Source: JAKAGZ01 sp035266865
Lineage (GTDB): Bacteria; Bacteroidota; Ignavibacteria; Ignavibacteriales; Ignavibacteriaceae
DNA: 56,469 bases
Assembly (NCBI GenBank): GCA_035266865.1
Contig: DATFMR010000016.1
Coordinates: 1-56,469 of the forward strand
Reading direction: 5' to 3'
Shown: one piece after another, positions 28,175-36,709 of the stretch
Position numbering within the stretch: the first letter of the stretch is position 1
Layout of the letters: every line of letters starts with the position of its first letter
Program-made: the position numbers and the translations under genes
The notes under the pieces: model-generated
Databases searched by the model: none
Told to the model about the DNA's origin: nothing
Seen by the model: only the letters and a program-made list of their open reading frames with translations

Positions 28175-29365
28175 ATGTCAAACATAAAAATTAATAAAAT
28201 TCAGCAAATACTAATAAAATTAGAGTTGGATGGCTGGCTAATGTATGATTTCAGGGGAAATAATAATCTTGCATTAAATATTCTGAAAATTCCAAAGGGA
28301 AAAATTTCATCCCGCAGGTTTTTCTATCTAATTCCGGCAAAAGGTACACCCGTTAAAATTGTCAATGGAATTGAAGCAAATAACCTGGATCATCTTCCGG
28401 GTAAAAAATTGATTTACACGAGTCATAATTCACTCAGTAAATGTCTAATAAAAGCTCTGACAGGACACAAAAGTGTGGCAATGGAATATTCTCCTAAAAA
28501 TTCAATCCCTTATGTTTCAAAAATTGATGCCGGGAGCATCGAACTAATAAGATCTTTTGGAGTAAAAGTTTTCAGCAGTTCAGAACTGATTTCACGGTTT
28601 GATTCAATTTGGAGCAGAACACAATTTAACGATAACAAACTAGTCTCTAAAGCTTTAACAGATACTGTAGCTAAAGCCTTTAAATTCTGTAAAAACAGAC
28701 TGTTAAATGGAAAATCTTTAACTGAATATGATATTCAACAATTCATTAATAGCAGACTCCAAAAAGCTAATTTTATCACAAATCATCCTGCTATTGCGGC
28801 AATTAATTCGAATTCTGCAAATCCTCACTATGCTCCCACACAAAAAGTAAATAGAAAGATAAAGAAAGGGGATTTTCTACTTTTGGATCTATGGGCAAAA
28901 GTTGACAAACCCAATGGTGTCTGGGGTGATATAACATGGGTTGGTTATTTAGGAGAAACTGTTCCCCGGAGATATGCAAATATCTTTAATATTGTAGCAG
29001 AAGCGCGTGATGCAGCCTTTAACCTTGTCAATGATAGATTCACCCACGGTAGAGAAATAACAGGCTATGAAGTTGATGATGCTGCCAGAAATGTGATTAA
29101 AAAAGCCGGATATGGTGACTATTTTATCCATAGAACAGGGCACTCAATAACCACTGAAGGACACGGAAGCGGTGCACATATGGACAATTATGAAACGCAC
29201 GACGACAGACTAATTTTGCCATCTACATCATTTTCAATAGAACCGGGAATTTATCTGCCGGGTAAATTTGGTATAAGAAGTGAGATTGATGTTTTTATTA
29301 GGTCTAATGGAAAAGTTATTGCAACAGGAGAAGTTCAAAAAGAGATTATAGCAGTATTAAAATAA
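28175..29365 (+). CDS. M24-family metallopeptidase (Xaa-Pro aminopeptidase-like)
   Basis: This 396-residue protein has an N-terminal creatinase-like domain of roughly 160 residues and a C-terminal pita-bread domain. The dinuclear metal ligands are recognisable in order: Asp in LLLDLWAKV, Asp in VWGDITWVG, His in HRTGHSITTEGHGSG, Glu in FSIEPGIY and Glu in RSEIDVFI. Such enzymes release N-terminal residues before proline. It has no signal peptide, so it is cytoplasmic. It is a single-gene unit, divergent from the HIT gene and convergent with the respiratory operon, with a hairpin at 29372-29394 between them. Confidence 0.9.
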   Translation: MSNIKINKIQQILIKLELDGWLMYDFRGNNNLALNILKIPKGKISSRRFFYLIPAKGTPVKIVNGIEANNLDHLPGKKLIYTSHNSLSKCLIKALTGHKSVAMEYSPKNSIPYVSKIDAGSIELIRSFGVKVFSSSELISRFDSIWSRTQFNDNKLVSKALTDTVAKAFKFCKNRLLNGKSLTEYDIQQFINSRLQKANFITNHPAIAAINSNSANPHYAPTQKVNRKIKKGDFLLLDLWAKVDKPNGVWGDITWVGYLGETVPRRYANIFNIVAEARDAAFNLVNDRFTHGREITGYEVDDAARNVIKKAGYGDYFIHRTGHSITTEGHGSGAHMDNYETHDDRLILPSTSFSIEPGIYLPGKFGIRSEIDVFIRSNGKVIATGEVQKEIIAVLK

Positions 29366-29371
29366 CTTGCA

Positions 29372-29394
29372 GGGACAAGTTTCAAACCTGTCCC
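29372..29394. terminator. Hairpin between convergent units
   Basis: GGGACA (29372-29377) pairs with TGTCCC (29389-29394) in the 33-bp gap between the M24 gene and the end of the respiratory operon. It probably ends both, although neither side has a strong U-tract. Confidence 0.5.
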
Positions 29395-29398
29395 ACGC

Positions 29399-30742
29399 TT
29401 ACTTTGTTTTGTAAACGCTCAATAACCATTTAGCAACTGCTTGTGCTTCGTTCGGTTTTAGACCGGGATTTGGCATAATCGGGTAACCAGGGTTATTCTG
29501 TACCGGATTCAAAATAAATTTAACCAGTTCTCCTTCCTTACCTTCATACTTTGGCAGTGTTTCTTTGTAAGGAGGTCCTACAACTTTATGATCAAATGCG
29601 TGACAGGATGAACATCTAACGTTATAAATATCTTCTCCACTTACCTGTTCCGGTGCTTTGCCTTCACTGGTAAGCTGTGCCATCATTTCTTCATATTTAT
29701 TGGAAAGTACAACAGCCTGTAATTGTGTTGCGTTATCAACTGCAAGCTGATCTTTTATCACAACTGCCATAATTACTATTAATAAAGCAATATATAAAGA
29801 ACCTGCAAACCTAGTATTAGCATTTTTTAACATGTAATAGAGGAAATGATAACTCATAAACATTAGTAGTAAAGCAAGAGTTGTATAACCAAATAATGCC
29901 CCTGATACTGCACTGTCAGGTAAAGTAAATAATGTAACTGCTAAAAATAATGGAACTAGAATCCCGGAATAAAGAGTTAACTTAACTCCAATATTTCTGA
30001 CTAATTCACTGTATTCAGAATTAAGTCCTTTCTTACCACCTTCCCAGTAAAAATACCTGAATAAAATTGTGCCGCCTGTAAAAGTAAAAGCCATCGCTAA
30101 AAAGAGAAATAATCTAAAAAGTACTGATCCTGAGAAAAGGATTGAAAACAAACCTGTTCTACCCCATTCCTGTGGATAGGTGGCAATTGTTATACCGCTA
30201 ATGAAAAACCAGACTGAAATAAATAGTAAAAGAAGCCCGTAGTTACCGCTTCTCATACTAACGCTTTTAGTAGCAGCACCAAGTTGATCGATTTCATTTT
30301 TTAATTCAGTATCATCTACCTTAATATTCTTTACTGAACTAAAAACAGAACTGAAAGTTGTAGAATAACGATATGTATAAATTAATATTAAACTAACTGT
30401 AATAACCAGTAAGGAAACCGAGAGGTAACTAACAGCAAGTATATTACCAAGGTGAAGCAACTGTGCATATATTAGAACAGCTGCGAGCATAGGAACGATT
30501 CCAATTATTACCCCAACTCCTTTATTGACGGTAACTACCTCAATAATTTCTTTGGAAAACTTAAGGTAAGTCTGATTATTCTCTTTTGCTCCCCTATTCC
30601 TGTAAAAAAGAGAAAGTACAGTTCCGCCAAATACCATACTGATAAATGGAACGAACAAAAAGAATATCAGCATTGCTAGGTAATGCAACAACTGTATGTG
30701 TTCTGAGGATTGAGGTATTACAAATTTTTCAATAAACTCCAT
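29399..30742 (-). CDS. Polytopic membrane protein with C-terminal cytochrome c domain
   Basis: This 447-residue protein has about eight or nine hydrophobic helices and ends in a monoheme domain. The heme-binding CSSCH is at 377-381, followed by VGPPY and a Met-containing segment (YPIMPNPGL) for the sixth ligand. The heme should face the periplasm. I do not recognise the membrane part as a known complex subunit. It is the last gene of the ACIII-oxidase cluster, 23 bp after the heme O synthase gene. It may be an electron carrier or an additional quinol-linked subunit, but function is not established. Confidence 0.75.
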   Translation of the reverse strand: MEFIEKFVIPQSSEHIQLLHYLAMLIFFLFVPFISMVFGGTVLSLFYRNRGAKENNQTYLKFSKEIIEVVTVNKGVGVIIGIVPMLAAVLIYAQLLHLGNILAVSYLSVSLLVITVSLILIYTYRYSTTFSSVFSSVKNIKVDDTELKNEIDQLGAATKSVSMRSGNYGLLLLFISVWFFISGITIATYPQEWGRTGLFSILFSGSVLFRLFLFLAMAFTFTGGTILFRYFYWEGGKKGLNSEYSELVRNIGVKLTLYSGILVPLFLAVTLFTLPDSAVSGALFGYTTLALLLMFMSYHFLYYMLKNANTRFAGSLYIALLIVIMAVVIKDQLAVDNATQLQAVVLSNKYEEMMAQLTSEGKAPEQVSGEDIYNVRCSSCHAFDHKVVGPPYKETLPKYEGKEGELVKFILNPVQNNPGYPIMPNPGLKPNEAQAVAKWLLSVYKTK

Positions 30743-30765
30743 CGTTTAATGCTCTCTTTTATCGA

Positions 30766-31677
30766 TTAAAATAATATTACGAGTTTGTCAATAGAAATTA
30801 AAACTACAACTAAGATTGCAAAAATATTTATATCCCTGAATGCAAAACCAAAATATTTTTTTTCTTTTGTTGATCTTAAAAGTTTTAGTGCTGTCCATGT
30901 CATCCACAAACCGGCAGCCAGCAAACCAAAATTTATCATTGATGATTTAACAACACCGAAAATAGGAATCATCAATCCTATAACTACAGTAGTAGCAATC
31001 CAGATAAAAGTTATTCTGCCCAGTTGATCTGTATTAAATATCTGAGTTAATGTTGGAAATCCTGCCTGCTCATAATCTTTTCCATAAATCAAAAGCAGCA
31101 GCCAGAAATGTGGAATTTGCCATATAAAAAAGAATAAAGCTAAAACCAATAATTGCGTTGAAAACAATTCTCCACCTCCTGCTACCCAGCCTACTGCGGG
31201 AGGAATAGCTCCTACCATAGACCCTGGAATAATTGCAAAGGCGTTTCTTTTTTTCAAAGGAGTATAAATTACGTTGTACCACACCAGGTTAAGTAATCCT
31301 AATCCGAGTGCCATTAATCCTGCTCCGAAATAAAGAAGCAGGGATCCCGAAACAATCAAGAACATTGCTAAATTCAGAGCATTTTGAGGCGTAATTCTTC
31401 CAGAAGGAATAGGACGAAATTTAGTACGGTCCATCAAGGCATCAGTTTTTCTTTCCTGGTAATGATTGATTACTGCAGCACCACAAGCTAGTAAAAGTAT
31501 ACCTGTTACTGGTGCTATCATATTAACTGAAAAACTACCAGCAGCACATAAATAGCCGAATATTGTTGTAATCGTAACAAACATAGTAATCCGGAGTTTC
31601 GTTAATTCGAAAACAATATCAGTTTTCTGTTTAAAAGTAAGACTGACAACCGGATTATTTATTCCTTCATTAACCAT
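30766..31677 (-). CDS. ctaB: Heme O synthase (protoheme IX farnesyltransferase)
   Basis: This 303-residue UbiA-superfamily membrane enzyme transfers a farnesyl group to protoheme, giving heme O. The motif HYQERKTDALMDRTKFRPIPSG carries the Asp-rich allylic diphosphate binding residues, and about nine helices are predicted. It lies 2 bp after the subunit II gene and serves the oxidase encoded upstream. Heme A synthase (ctaA), needed to go from heme O to heme A, is not in the window, so the oxidase heme type cannot be settled here. Confidence 0.95.
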   Translation of the reverse strand: MVNEGINNPVVSLTFKQKTDIVFELTKLRITMFVTITTIFGYLCAAGSFSVNMIAPVTGILLLACGAAVINHYQERKTDALMDRTKFRPIPSGRITPQNALNLAMFLIVSGSLLLYFGAGLMALGLGLLNLVWYNVIYTPLKKRNAFAIIPGSMVGAIPPAVGWVAGGGELFSTQLLVLALFFFIWQIPHFWLLLLIYGKDYEQAGFPTLTQIFNTDQLGRITFIWIATTVVIGLMIPIFGVVKSSMINFGLLAAGLWMTWTALKLLRSTKEKKYFGFAFRDINIFAILVVVLISIDKLVILF

Positions 31678-31679
31678 GG

Positions 31680-32336
31680 CTACATTTCAGTTTTAGTTGA
31701 ATCACTTTTATTATCAGATACTTCTTTCTTCATTTGCTTTGATTCCATCCAGGCATCATATTCATCTTTTGGTAAAACTTTTACAGCAGAATACATATAT
31801 GAATGATTTAGGCCGCAATATTCTGCACAGAAGACCTGGTAGGTTCCAATTTTTTCTGCTCTAAACCAAGCAAAATTTGTTCTTCCGGGAATTACATCTT
31901 TTTTAACACGGAATGCAGGTACATAAAACGAATGGTCAACGTCCAACGAATGCAGGTTAACTTTAACGTCCCTGTTCAAAGGAACGTAAAGAGTATCAGA
32001 TTTTACCCCGTTATCATATTTATATGACCACTGCCACATTTGAGCTGTGACATCTACAACCATAGAATCTTTTGGAGGAGTTGAAAGATCTTTATAACCA
32101 ACCCAGCCAAGCCAGAACATATACATTGCAATAATTGTGGGTATTACTGTCCAGGTTACTTCAAGAGCAGTACTGCCATGTACATTAACTGCTTTTTTGT
32201 TTCTTTTCCTGTTATACTTAATAGAAAAAACAACAAGTAATGTTGTAATAAGTACAAGAAAGAAAACACAAATTGATACAATTATAATAAACGCAGTATC
32301 TGTTGAATTAACAAAATTCGATGCTTCTGCTATCAT
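31680..32336 (-). CDS. ctaC: Cytochrome c oxidase subunit II (CuA)
   Basis: This 218-residue subunit accepts electrons from cytochrome c at the CuA centre. It has two helices (near residues 12-35 and 58-80) and the aqueous CuA domain. The CuA ligands are recognisable in the His of DVDHSFYVPAF and in CAEYCGLNHSYM, which holds both Cys, a Glu and the terminal His and Met. There is no fused heme c domain, so cytochrome c must be separate, as supplied by the other genes of the cluster. It begins 12 bp after the subunit IV gene. Confidence 0.95.
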   Translation of the reverse strand: MIAEASNFVNSTDTAFIIIVSICVFFLVLITTLLVVFSIKYNRKRNKKAVNVHGSTALEVTWTVIPTIIAMYMFWLGWVGYKDLSTPPKDSMVVDVTAQMWQWSYKYDNGVKSDTLYVPLNRDVKVNLHSLDVDHSFYVPAFRVKKDVIPGRTNFAWFRAEKIGTYQVFCAEYCGLNHSYMYSAVKVLPKDEYDAWMESKQMKKEVSDNKSDSTKTEM

Positions 32337-32348
32337 TTAATTTAAACC

Positions 32349-32645
32349 TTACATATTAGAATAATCTGAGAATAATAATACAAGCGATACTATTATAAAA
32401 AATATCGCTACCATTACGAAAATTTTAAATGGCTTTGATTCTACATTTAGGTGCATAAAAACTGTAAGCACCAGATATGATTTAATTGAAGCTATTATTA
32501 TTGCAGCGGCAATTGTTACTTCACCCAAATTTACCCCTGCAACTACTACAGTAATTGCGGTCAATGTAAGCAAAGCCATCCAGACTACGATATACTTACC
32601 ATAACTGTGATTAGAATGTTCTACGTGAGTTTCGTTTTTCTCCAT
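32349..32645 (-). CDS. Cytochrome c oxidase subunit IV-type protein
   Basis: This 98-residue protein has three predicted helices, with the segment IIIASIKSYLVLTVFMHLNVE that is typical of the prokaryotic COX4 family. It probably stabilises the subunit I/III interface. It lies between subunit III and subunit II in the usual caa3-type gene order. Sequence conservation in this family is low, so the call rests on topology and context as well as the motif. Confidence 0.88.
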   Translation of the reverse strand: MEKNETHVEHSNHSYGKYIVVWMALLTLTAITVVVAGVNLGEVTIAAAIIIASIKSYLVLTVFMHLNVESKPFKIFVMVAIFFIIVSLVLLFSDYSNM

Positions 32646-32655
32646 GCAAATAGCC

Positions 32656-33279
32656 TCAAGTTATAAGATAGAATAATGGGAAAAGGAAAATCCAGATTAT
32701 ATCAACAAGGTGCCAATATAACCCTGCCGCTTCCAGTTTAACATAGTTATCAGGAGTAATGATGTCTTTTATAGTAAATCTCATCATGAACATAATTACA
32801 ACCATTCCAATAATAACATGTAGTCCGTGCAATCCCGTCATAACGTAATAAAGTCCGAAAAATAAAATGTGTCCGGGACTCTGGGAAATTAATTCAGGTG
32901 AACCCGGATAATTACCATGGTGAATCTCAGCACTCCATTCAAAATATTTATTAATTAAGAATACAAGTCCAAACATTACTGTAATGCCCTGGAGTATCAA
33001 AGAGAGCATTTTCTTCCTGTTTTGAATTGCAGTAATAGATAAAGCAATAGTTAAACTACTTGTTAGCAGAATAGCAGTGTTTGTAGTCCCAATTAAGACA
33101 TTCATAGATTTTGCAGCAACGTGAAAATCTGATTGATGCAAAAACCTGTAAACAGCATACATAAAAAACATACCGCCAAATAATATCAATTCAGTAAAGA
33201 GGAATAACCACATTCCCATTTTTGAACCGATATCATCCCGGTGAACGTGAGCGGATGCAGCGTGTTCTTGACTACTCAC
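32656..33279 (-). CDS. ctaE: Cytochrome c oxidase subunit III
   Basis: This 207-residue membrane subunit has about five helices. Its motifs include GMWLFLFTELILFGGMF near residue 23, and GLHGLHVIIGMVVI and GLYWHLVDIIWIFLFPLFYL near the end, the signature of the COX3 family. It starts with GTG at 33279, overlapping the subunit I stop in a GTGA arrangement with GGAGG upstream, so translation is coupled. The five-helix form, without the two extra N-terminal helices, is common in bacterial oxidases of this group. Confidence 0.95.
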   Translation of the reverse strand: MSSQEHAASAHVHRDDIGSKMGMWLFLFTELILFGGMFFMYAVYRFLHQSDFHVAAKSMNVLIGTTNTAILLTSSLTIALSITAIQNRKKMLSLILQGITVMFGLVFLINKYFEWSAEIHHGNYPGSPELISQSPGHILFFGLYYVMTGLHGLHVIIGMVVIMFMMRFTIKDIITPDNYVKLEAAGLYWHLVDIIWIFLFPLFYLIT

Positions 33280-34928
33280 TTTACCTCCTCTGATTCAATG
33301 TCATTATTTTTATATTCATATGGACCATCAACAACATCAGGAAGAACTTCAAAATTTTCCAAAGGCGGTGGTGTTGGTACACTCCATTCAAGAGTTTCTC
33401 CACCCCAAAGATTCCTGGTTGTAATTCTTTCACCTACAAAAACAGAACGAAGTAGATTGATAAACATATATAGAATGCCTGCAATCATAATCCAGGAACC
33501 AACTGTTGAAATAACATGATAAATCTGGTATTCCGGTAAATAGTCATAGGATCTTCTGGGCATTCCCAACCAACCCATTATAAAGAATGGGAAATAAAGA
33601 ATGTTAAAGCCTACAAAAATTATCCAGAAAGCAATTTTTGCATGTAACAGGTTATACATCTTACCAATCATCTTCGGCAGCCAATAATGTAGCGCAGCAA
33701 AAATTCCAAAACCTGCAGTTCCGAATACTACATAATGGATATGACCAACAATGAAATAAGTATCTGTTAGATGAATATCTATCGATAAAGCACCCTGAAT
33801 CATTCCGGTTAACCCACCAATAGTAAAAAGAAATATAAATGCCAAAGCGTAAAGCATAGGCGGATCTAATTGAATAGATCCTTTATACAATGTCGCTGTC
33901 CAGTTAAAAACTTTAATTGCACTTGGAATTGCAACGAGAAATGTTAAAAAAGAAAATATAAATTCTCCGGCATCACTCATTCCTGCAGCAAACATATGAT
34001 GTGCCCAGACCAAAGATCCAAAAACTGCAATTGCTAACGACGAAAATGCAATAAACTTATAGCCAAAAATAGTTCTTTGTGAAAAAGTCGGAATAATTTC
34101 TGAAATAACACCCATTGCAGGAACTGCCATTATATAAACAGCCGGGTGGGAATATATCCAGAATAAATGCTGAAATAAAATCGGATCACCACCAAGCGTT
34201 GGATCAAACAACCCAACTCCAAAAACTCTTTCAATAATTACAAGCAAAAGAGTAATTCCGATAATAGGTGTAACTATTACTTGTATCCAACCTGTGGCAT
34301 ATAAGCCCCAGCTAAATAACGGCATCTTAAACCAACCCATTCCGGGCGCACGCATTCTTTGAATAGTTGTTATAAAATTTAAACCTGTAAGAATAGAAGA
34401 GAATCCTAATATGAAAACTGCAGTAAGAGTTATAATCATATTGGTTCCGGTTCTAACACTATAAGGAATATAGAAAGTCCAGCCTGTATCAGGAGCACCA
34501 CCGGGTAAGAATATGGCAACTATAATCAGAATTCCACCAAGTATATATAAATACCATGAAAGAAGATTTAACCTGGGGAATGCAACGTCCTCCGCACCAA
34601 TCATAATTGGTAAAAAGAAATTTCCGAATACAGCAGGAATACCCGGGATAACAAAAATGAATAACATGATAACGCCGTGTAAAGTAAAGAACGCGTTATA
34701 AGTTTGTGGACCAACGATTGTTTCACCAGGTGTCAGTAATTCTAATCTGATTAAACCACCAAGAGTCATTCCAACCAGGAACCAGCTCAAAAGAGCTACC
34801 ATATAAAGAATACCAATCCTTTTATGATCAGTTGAAAGTATCCAGGCAAAAATACCTTTATGCTTTCCTTTATAATCTAAGTAACTAGGTTGGCTGCTTT
34901 GATTATCAGCCGGAGCATTACTTGCCAT
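33276..34928 (-). CDS. ctaD: Cytochrome c oxidase subunit I, A2-type
   Basis: This 550-residue heme-copper oxidase core subunit has twelve helices, the heme/CuB histidines (for example in WAHHMFAAGM and HIHYVVFG) and the crosslinked Tyr/His region. The helix VI motif is YSHPAVYI. The Glu of the A1 family (HPEVYI) is replaced by Ala, and a Tyr-Ser pair precedes it, which defines the A2 subfamily with the alternative D-channel route. It reduces O2 to water and pumps protons, using electrons from cytochrome c through subunit II. It lies 21 bp after the SCO gene. Confidence 0.96.
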   Translation of the reverse strand: MASNAPADNQSSQPSYLDYKGKHKGIFAWILSTDHKRIGILYMVALLSWFLVGMTLGGLIRLELLTPGETIVGPQTYNAFFTLHGVIMLFIFVIPGIPAVFGNFFLPIMIGAEDVAFPRLNLLSWYLYILGGILIIVAIFLPGGAPDTGWTFYIPYSVRTGTNMIITLTAVFILGFSSILTGLNFITTIQRMRAPGMGWFKMPLFSWGLYATGWIQVIVTPIIGITLLLVIIERVFGVGLFDPTLGGDPILFQHLFWIYSHPAVYIMAVPAMGVISEIIPTFSQRTIFGYKFIAFSSLAIAVFGSLVWAHHMFAAGMSDAGEFIFSFLTFLVAIPSAIKVFNWTATLYKGSIQLDPPMLYALAFIFLFTIGGLTGMIQGALSIDIHLTDTYFIVGHIHYVVFGTAGFGIFAALHYWLPKMIGKMYNLLHAKIAFWIIFVGFNILYFPFFIMGWLGMPRRSYDYLPEYQIYHVISTVGSWIMIAGILYMFINLLRSVFVGERITTRNLWGGETLEWSVPTPPPLENFEVLPDVVDGPYEYKNNDIESEEVK

Positions 34929-34949
34929 AAAAACTTACCTCTTATTACA

Positions 34950-35735
34950 TTAAACTTTTTTAGGCTTTTTAACCTTTAGATAAACAGCAAAGACAGCAAC
35001 TAACAACAATGTCCCTGCTCCAAAAACTTTCAATAAATTAAATACGTACTTTTTCCCGCTTGGATCATAACTAAAACAAAATGCTAAAATTCTACCAACT
35101 GTTGGCATCACTTTTCCTTCCGATGCATCGAGAACTGCCATTTTAAAATCAAACGGCAAAATTCCAAACTCCCCTTTCTTATTATAATCAGGGTATAAAT
35201 ACCTGCTGATTTTTCCGCCCGGGGATATAAATATCACACAGGTTGTATGAATAAATTGGGTTCCAACTCTTTCAAAATGAAATCCTGCTGCTTCAGTTAC
35301 CGTATGAATTGAAACACTATCTCCGGTCAAAAACTTCCATGCATCTTTCGGAAAAGGTTTATTAATCAGGCTGAGAAAATTTTGTCTTTTCTCATAAGCA
35401 ATTTTAGGATTTTCTCTCTCATCCATACTGATAGTAACAATATCATAATCCTTTCCGGGAACTAAATCTGATTTATTAACAATATTTGATATTTCTGACA
35501 TTAAAGGACTACAAATTCCGGGACATTTGTAATAAACAAAAGCTAATATTGTAGTTTTATTTACAATACTTTTTAAAGAAACATCATTTCCATAAGCATC
35601 CTTAAAACTTACATCTAACGGAATCTGTTTCCCTAAATGTTCTTCGATATTAATTTTTTCTTTAGGATTATCTGCAAAACCCAATGAATTCAACATTAAA
35701 AAAAAGAACAATAAATATTTTCCAAACTTTTTCAT
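34950..35735 (-). CDS. SCO1/SenC-family copper chaperone
   Basis: This exported, thioredoxin-fold protein has about 261 residues and delivers copper to the CuA site of subunit II. The copper-binding CxxxC is in KCPGICSPLM, and the distal His is in FIHTTCVIFI. The N-terminus KKFGKYLLFFFLMLNSLGFA is a signal peptide, and a C-terminal helix (FGAGTLLLVAVFAVYLKV) anchors it. I chose the ATG at 35735, since AGGAGG (35745-35750) is 9 nt upstream. A GTG at 35765 would overlap the preceding gene and lengthen the N-terminus without reason. It comes immediately before subunit I in the operon. Confidence 0.93.
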   Translation of the reverse strand: MKKFGKYLLFFFLMLNSLGFADNPKEKINIEEHLGKQIPLDVSFKDAYGNDVSLKSIVNKTTILAFVYYKCPGICSPLMSEISNIVNKSDLVPGKDYDIVTISMDERENPKIAYEKRQNFLSLINKPFPKDAWKFLTGDSVSIHTVTEAAGFHFERVGTQFIHTTCVIFISPGGKISRYLYPDYNKKGEFGILPFDFKMAVLDASEGKVMPTVGRILAFCFSYDPSGKKYVFNLLKVFGAGTLLLVAVFAVYLKVKKPKKV

Positions 35736-35761
35736 CAAATCGCACCTCCTGCGATGTGTAC

Positions 35762-36694
35762 TCACAAGTATTTATTCATATACTTGTAAAATTCATCCCA
35801 CTGTGCCCCGCTTAAATTAAACACATTATCATTAAATCCGTCCTGATTGGCTTCATTTATAATCATATCGATAAATCTTTGCTCATTCTGCTTCCAGTCA
35901 GAAGCATTACTTAATAAAATTAATGCTGTAACTTTATCTTTTGTTATATTACTAAATACTTTAGCACCGTTTGTATTATCACTATTAATCTGCTTTAATA
36001 CATCAAGTACTTTCTGATATTTAGGATTATTTTCCTGTATAATAAATTTTTCAGCATATTCTATAGGAATGGTTGCCGATACTTCGGTTGTCTCAGAAAG
36101 ATTATAAGTTAAATCCAGATTAGCGAGATCATTCTCATCCACCTTTGGAGGATCCGGCACAAATGCTGAACGTATATATTCAGCTAAAGCAAATTTTTCT
36201 TCCGTACTTAAATATGAATAAGAAGCCATTCCACTTCCGGGAATTCCTTCCTGTAATGTTTTAAATATTCCTGATGCTGTTGGGCCATTTTTCCAGCCTT
36301 CTTTATTAGTATAATTTCTCGGCGGTGGATTCAAAGCTGCACCGGCAGGACCGTCACCTTTACCATCAGCACCGTGGCAGGATGAACAATTAGCTGAAAA
36401 TAATTTTTTACCTTTATCTATTAATTCCTGTGATGGATTTTTAACAGTCATAACATCAAATCCAGCTATTGTTTTTGCAGGCTGTACAGTATAATCATCA
36501 TTTGTATTACTGGTTGAATCTGGAAGTGCAGGCGGAATAGATTGACGGGAAATAAAGTTGAAATTTCCAACATACAACAAGCCGATTACTAATCCTACAA
36601 TTAATAAATACGGATAAATTAATGCCAGCAAACTTGCCGGATTCTTTTTTGCGTCTTCTATTTTTTCTTTTATACTTTTTTCAAGAATACTCAT
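35762..36694 (-). CDS. Membrane-anchored monoheme cytochrome c with long C-terminal extension
   Basis: This 310-residue protein has a short cytoplasmic N-terminus, one membrane helix (about residues 22-43), and a periplasmic heme c domain. The heme motif is CSSCH at 103-107, and Met156 in PGSGMASY is the probable sixth ligand. Residues 195-310 form a helical extension of unknown function that ends in a KYMNKYL segment. It comes 15 bp after actF and 26 bp before the SCO gene. It is a strong candidate for the electron shuttle between alternative complex III and the oxidase. Confidence 0.85.
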   Translation of the reverse strand: MSILEKSIKEKIEDAKKNPASLLALIYPYLLIVGLVIGLLYVGNFNFISRQSIPPALPDSTSNTNDDYTVQPAKTIAGFDVMTVKNPSQELIDKGKKLFSANCSSCHGADGKGDGPAGAALNPPPRNYTNKEGWKNGPTASGIFKTLQEGIPGSGMASYSYLSTEEKFALAEYIRSAFVPDPPKVDENDLANLDLTYNLSETTEVSATIPIEYAEKFIIQENNPKYQKVLDVLKQINSDNTNGAKVFSNITKDKVTALILLSNASDWKQNEQRFIDMIINEANQDGFNDNVFNLSGAQWDEFYKYMNKYL

Positions 36695-36709
36695 ATCAAC
36701 CCTATATTA

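Noticed and set aside
35736..35765. Upstream GTG start for the SCO gene at 35765
   Set aside because: AGGAGG lies 9 nt before the ATG at 35735, and the shorter form has a standard signal peptide.
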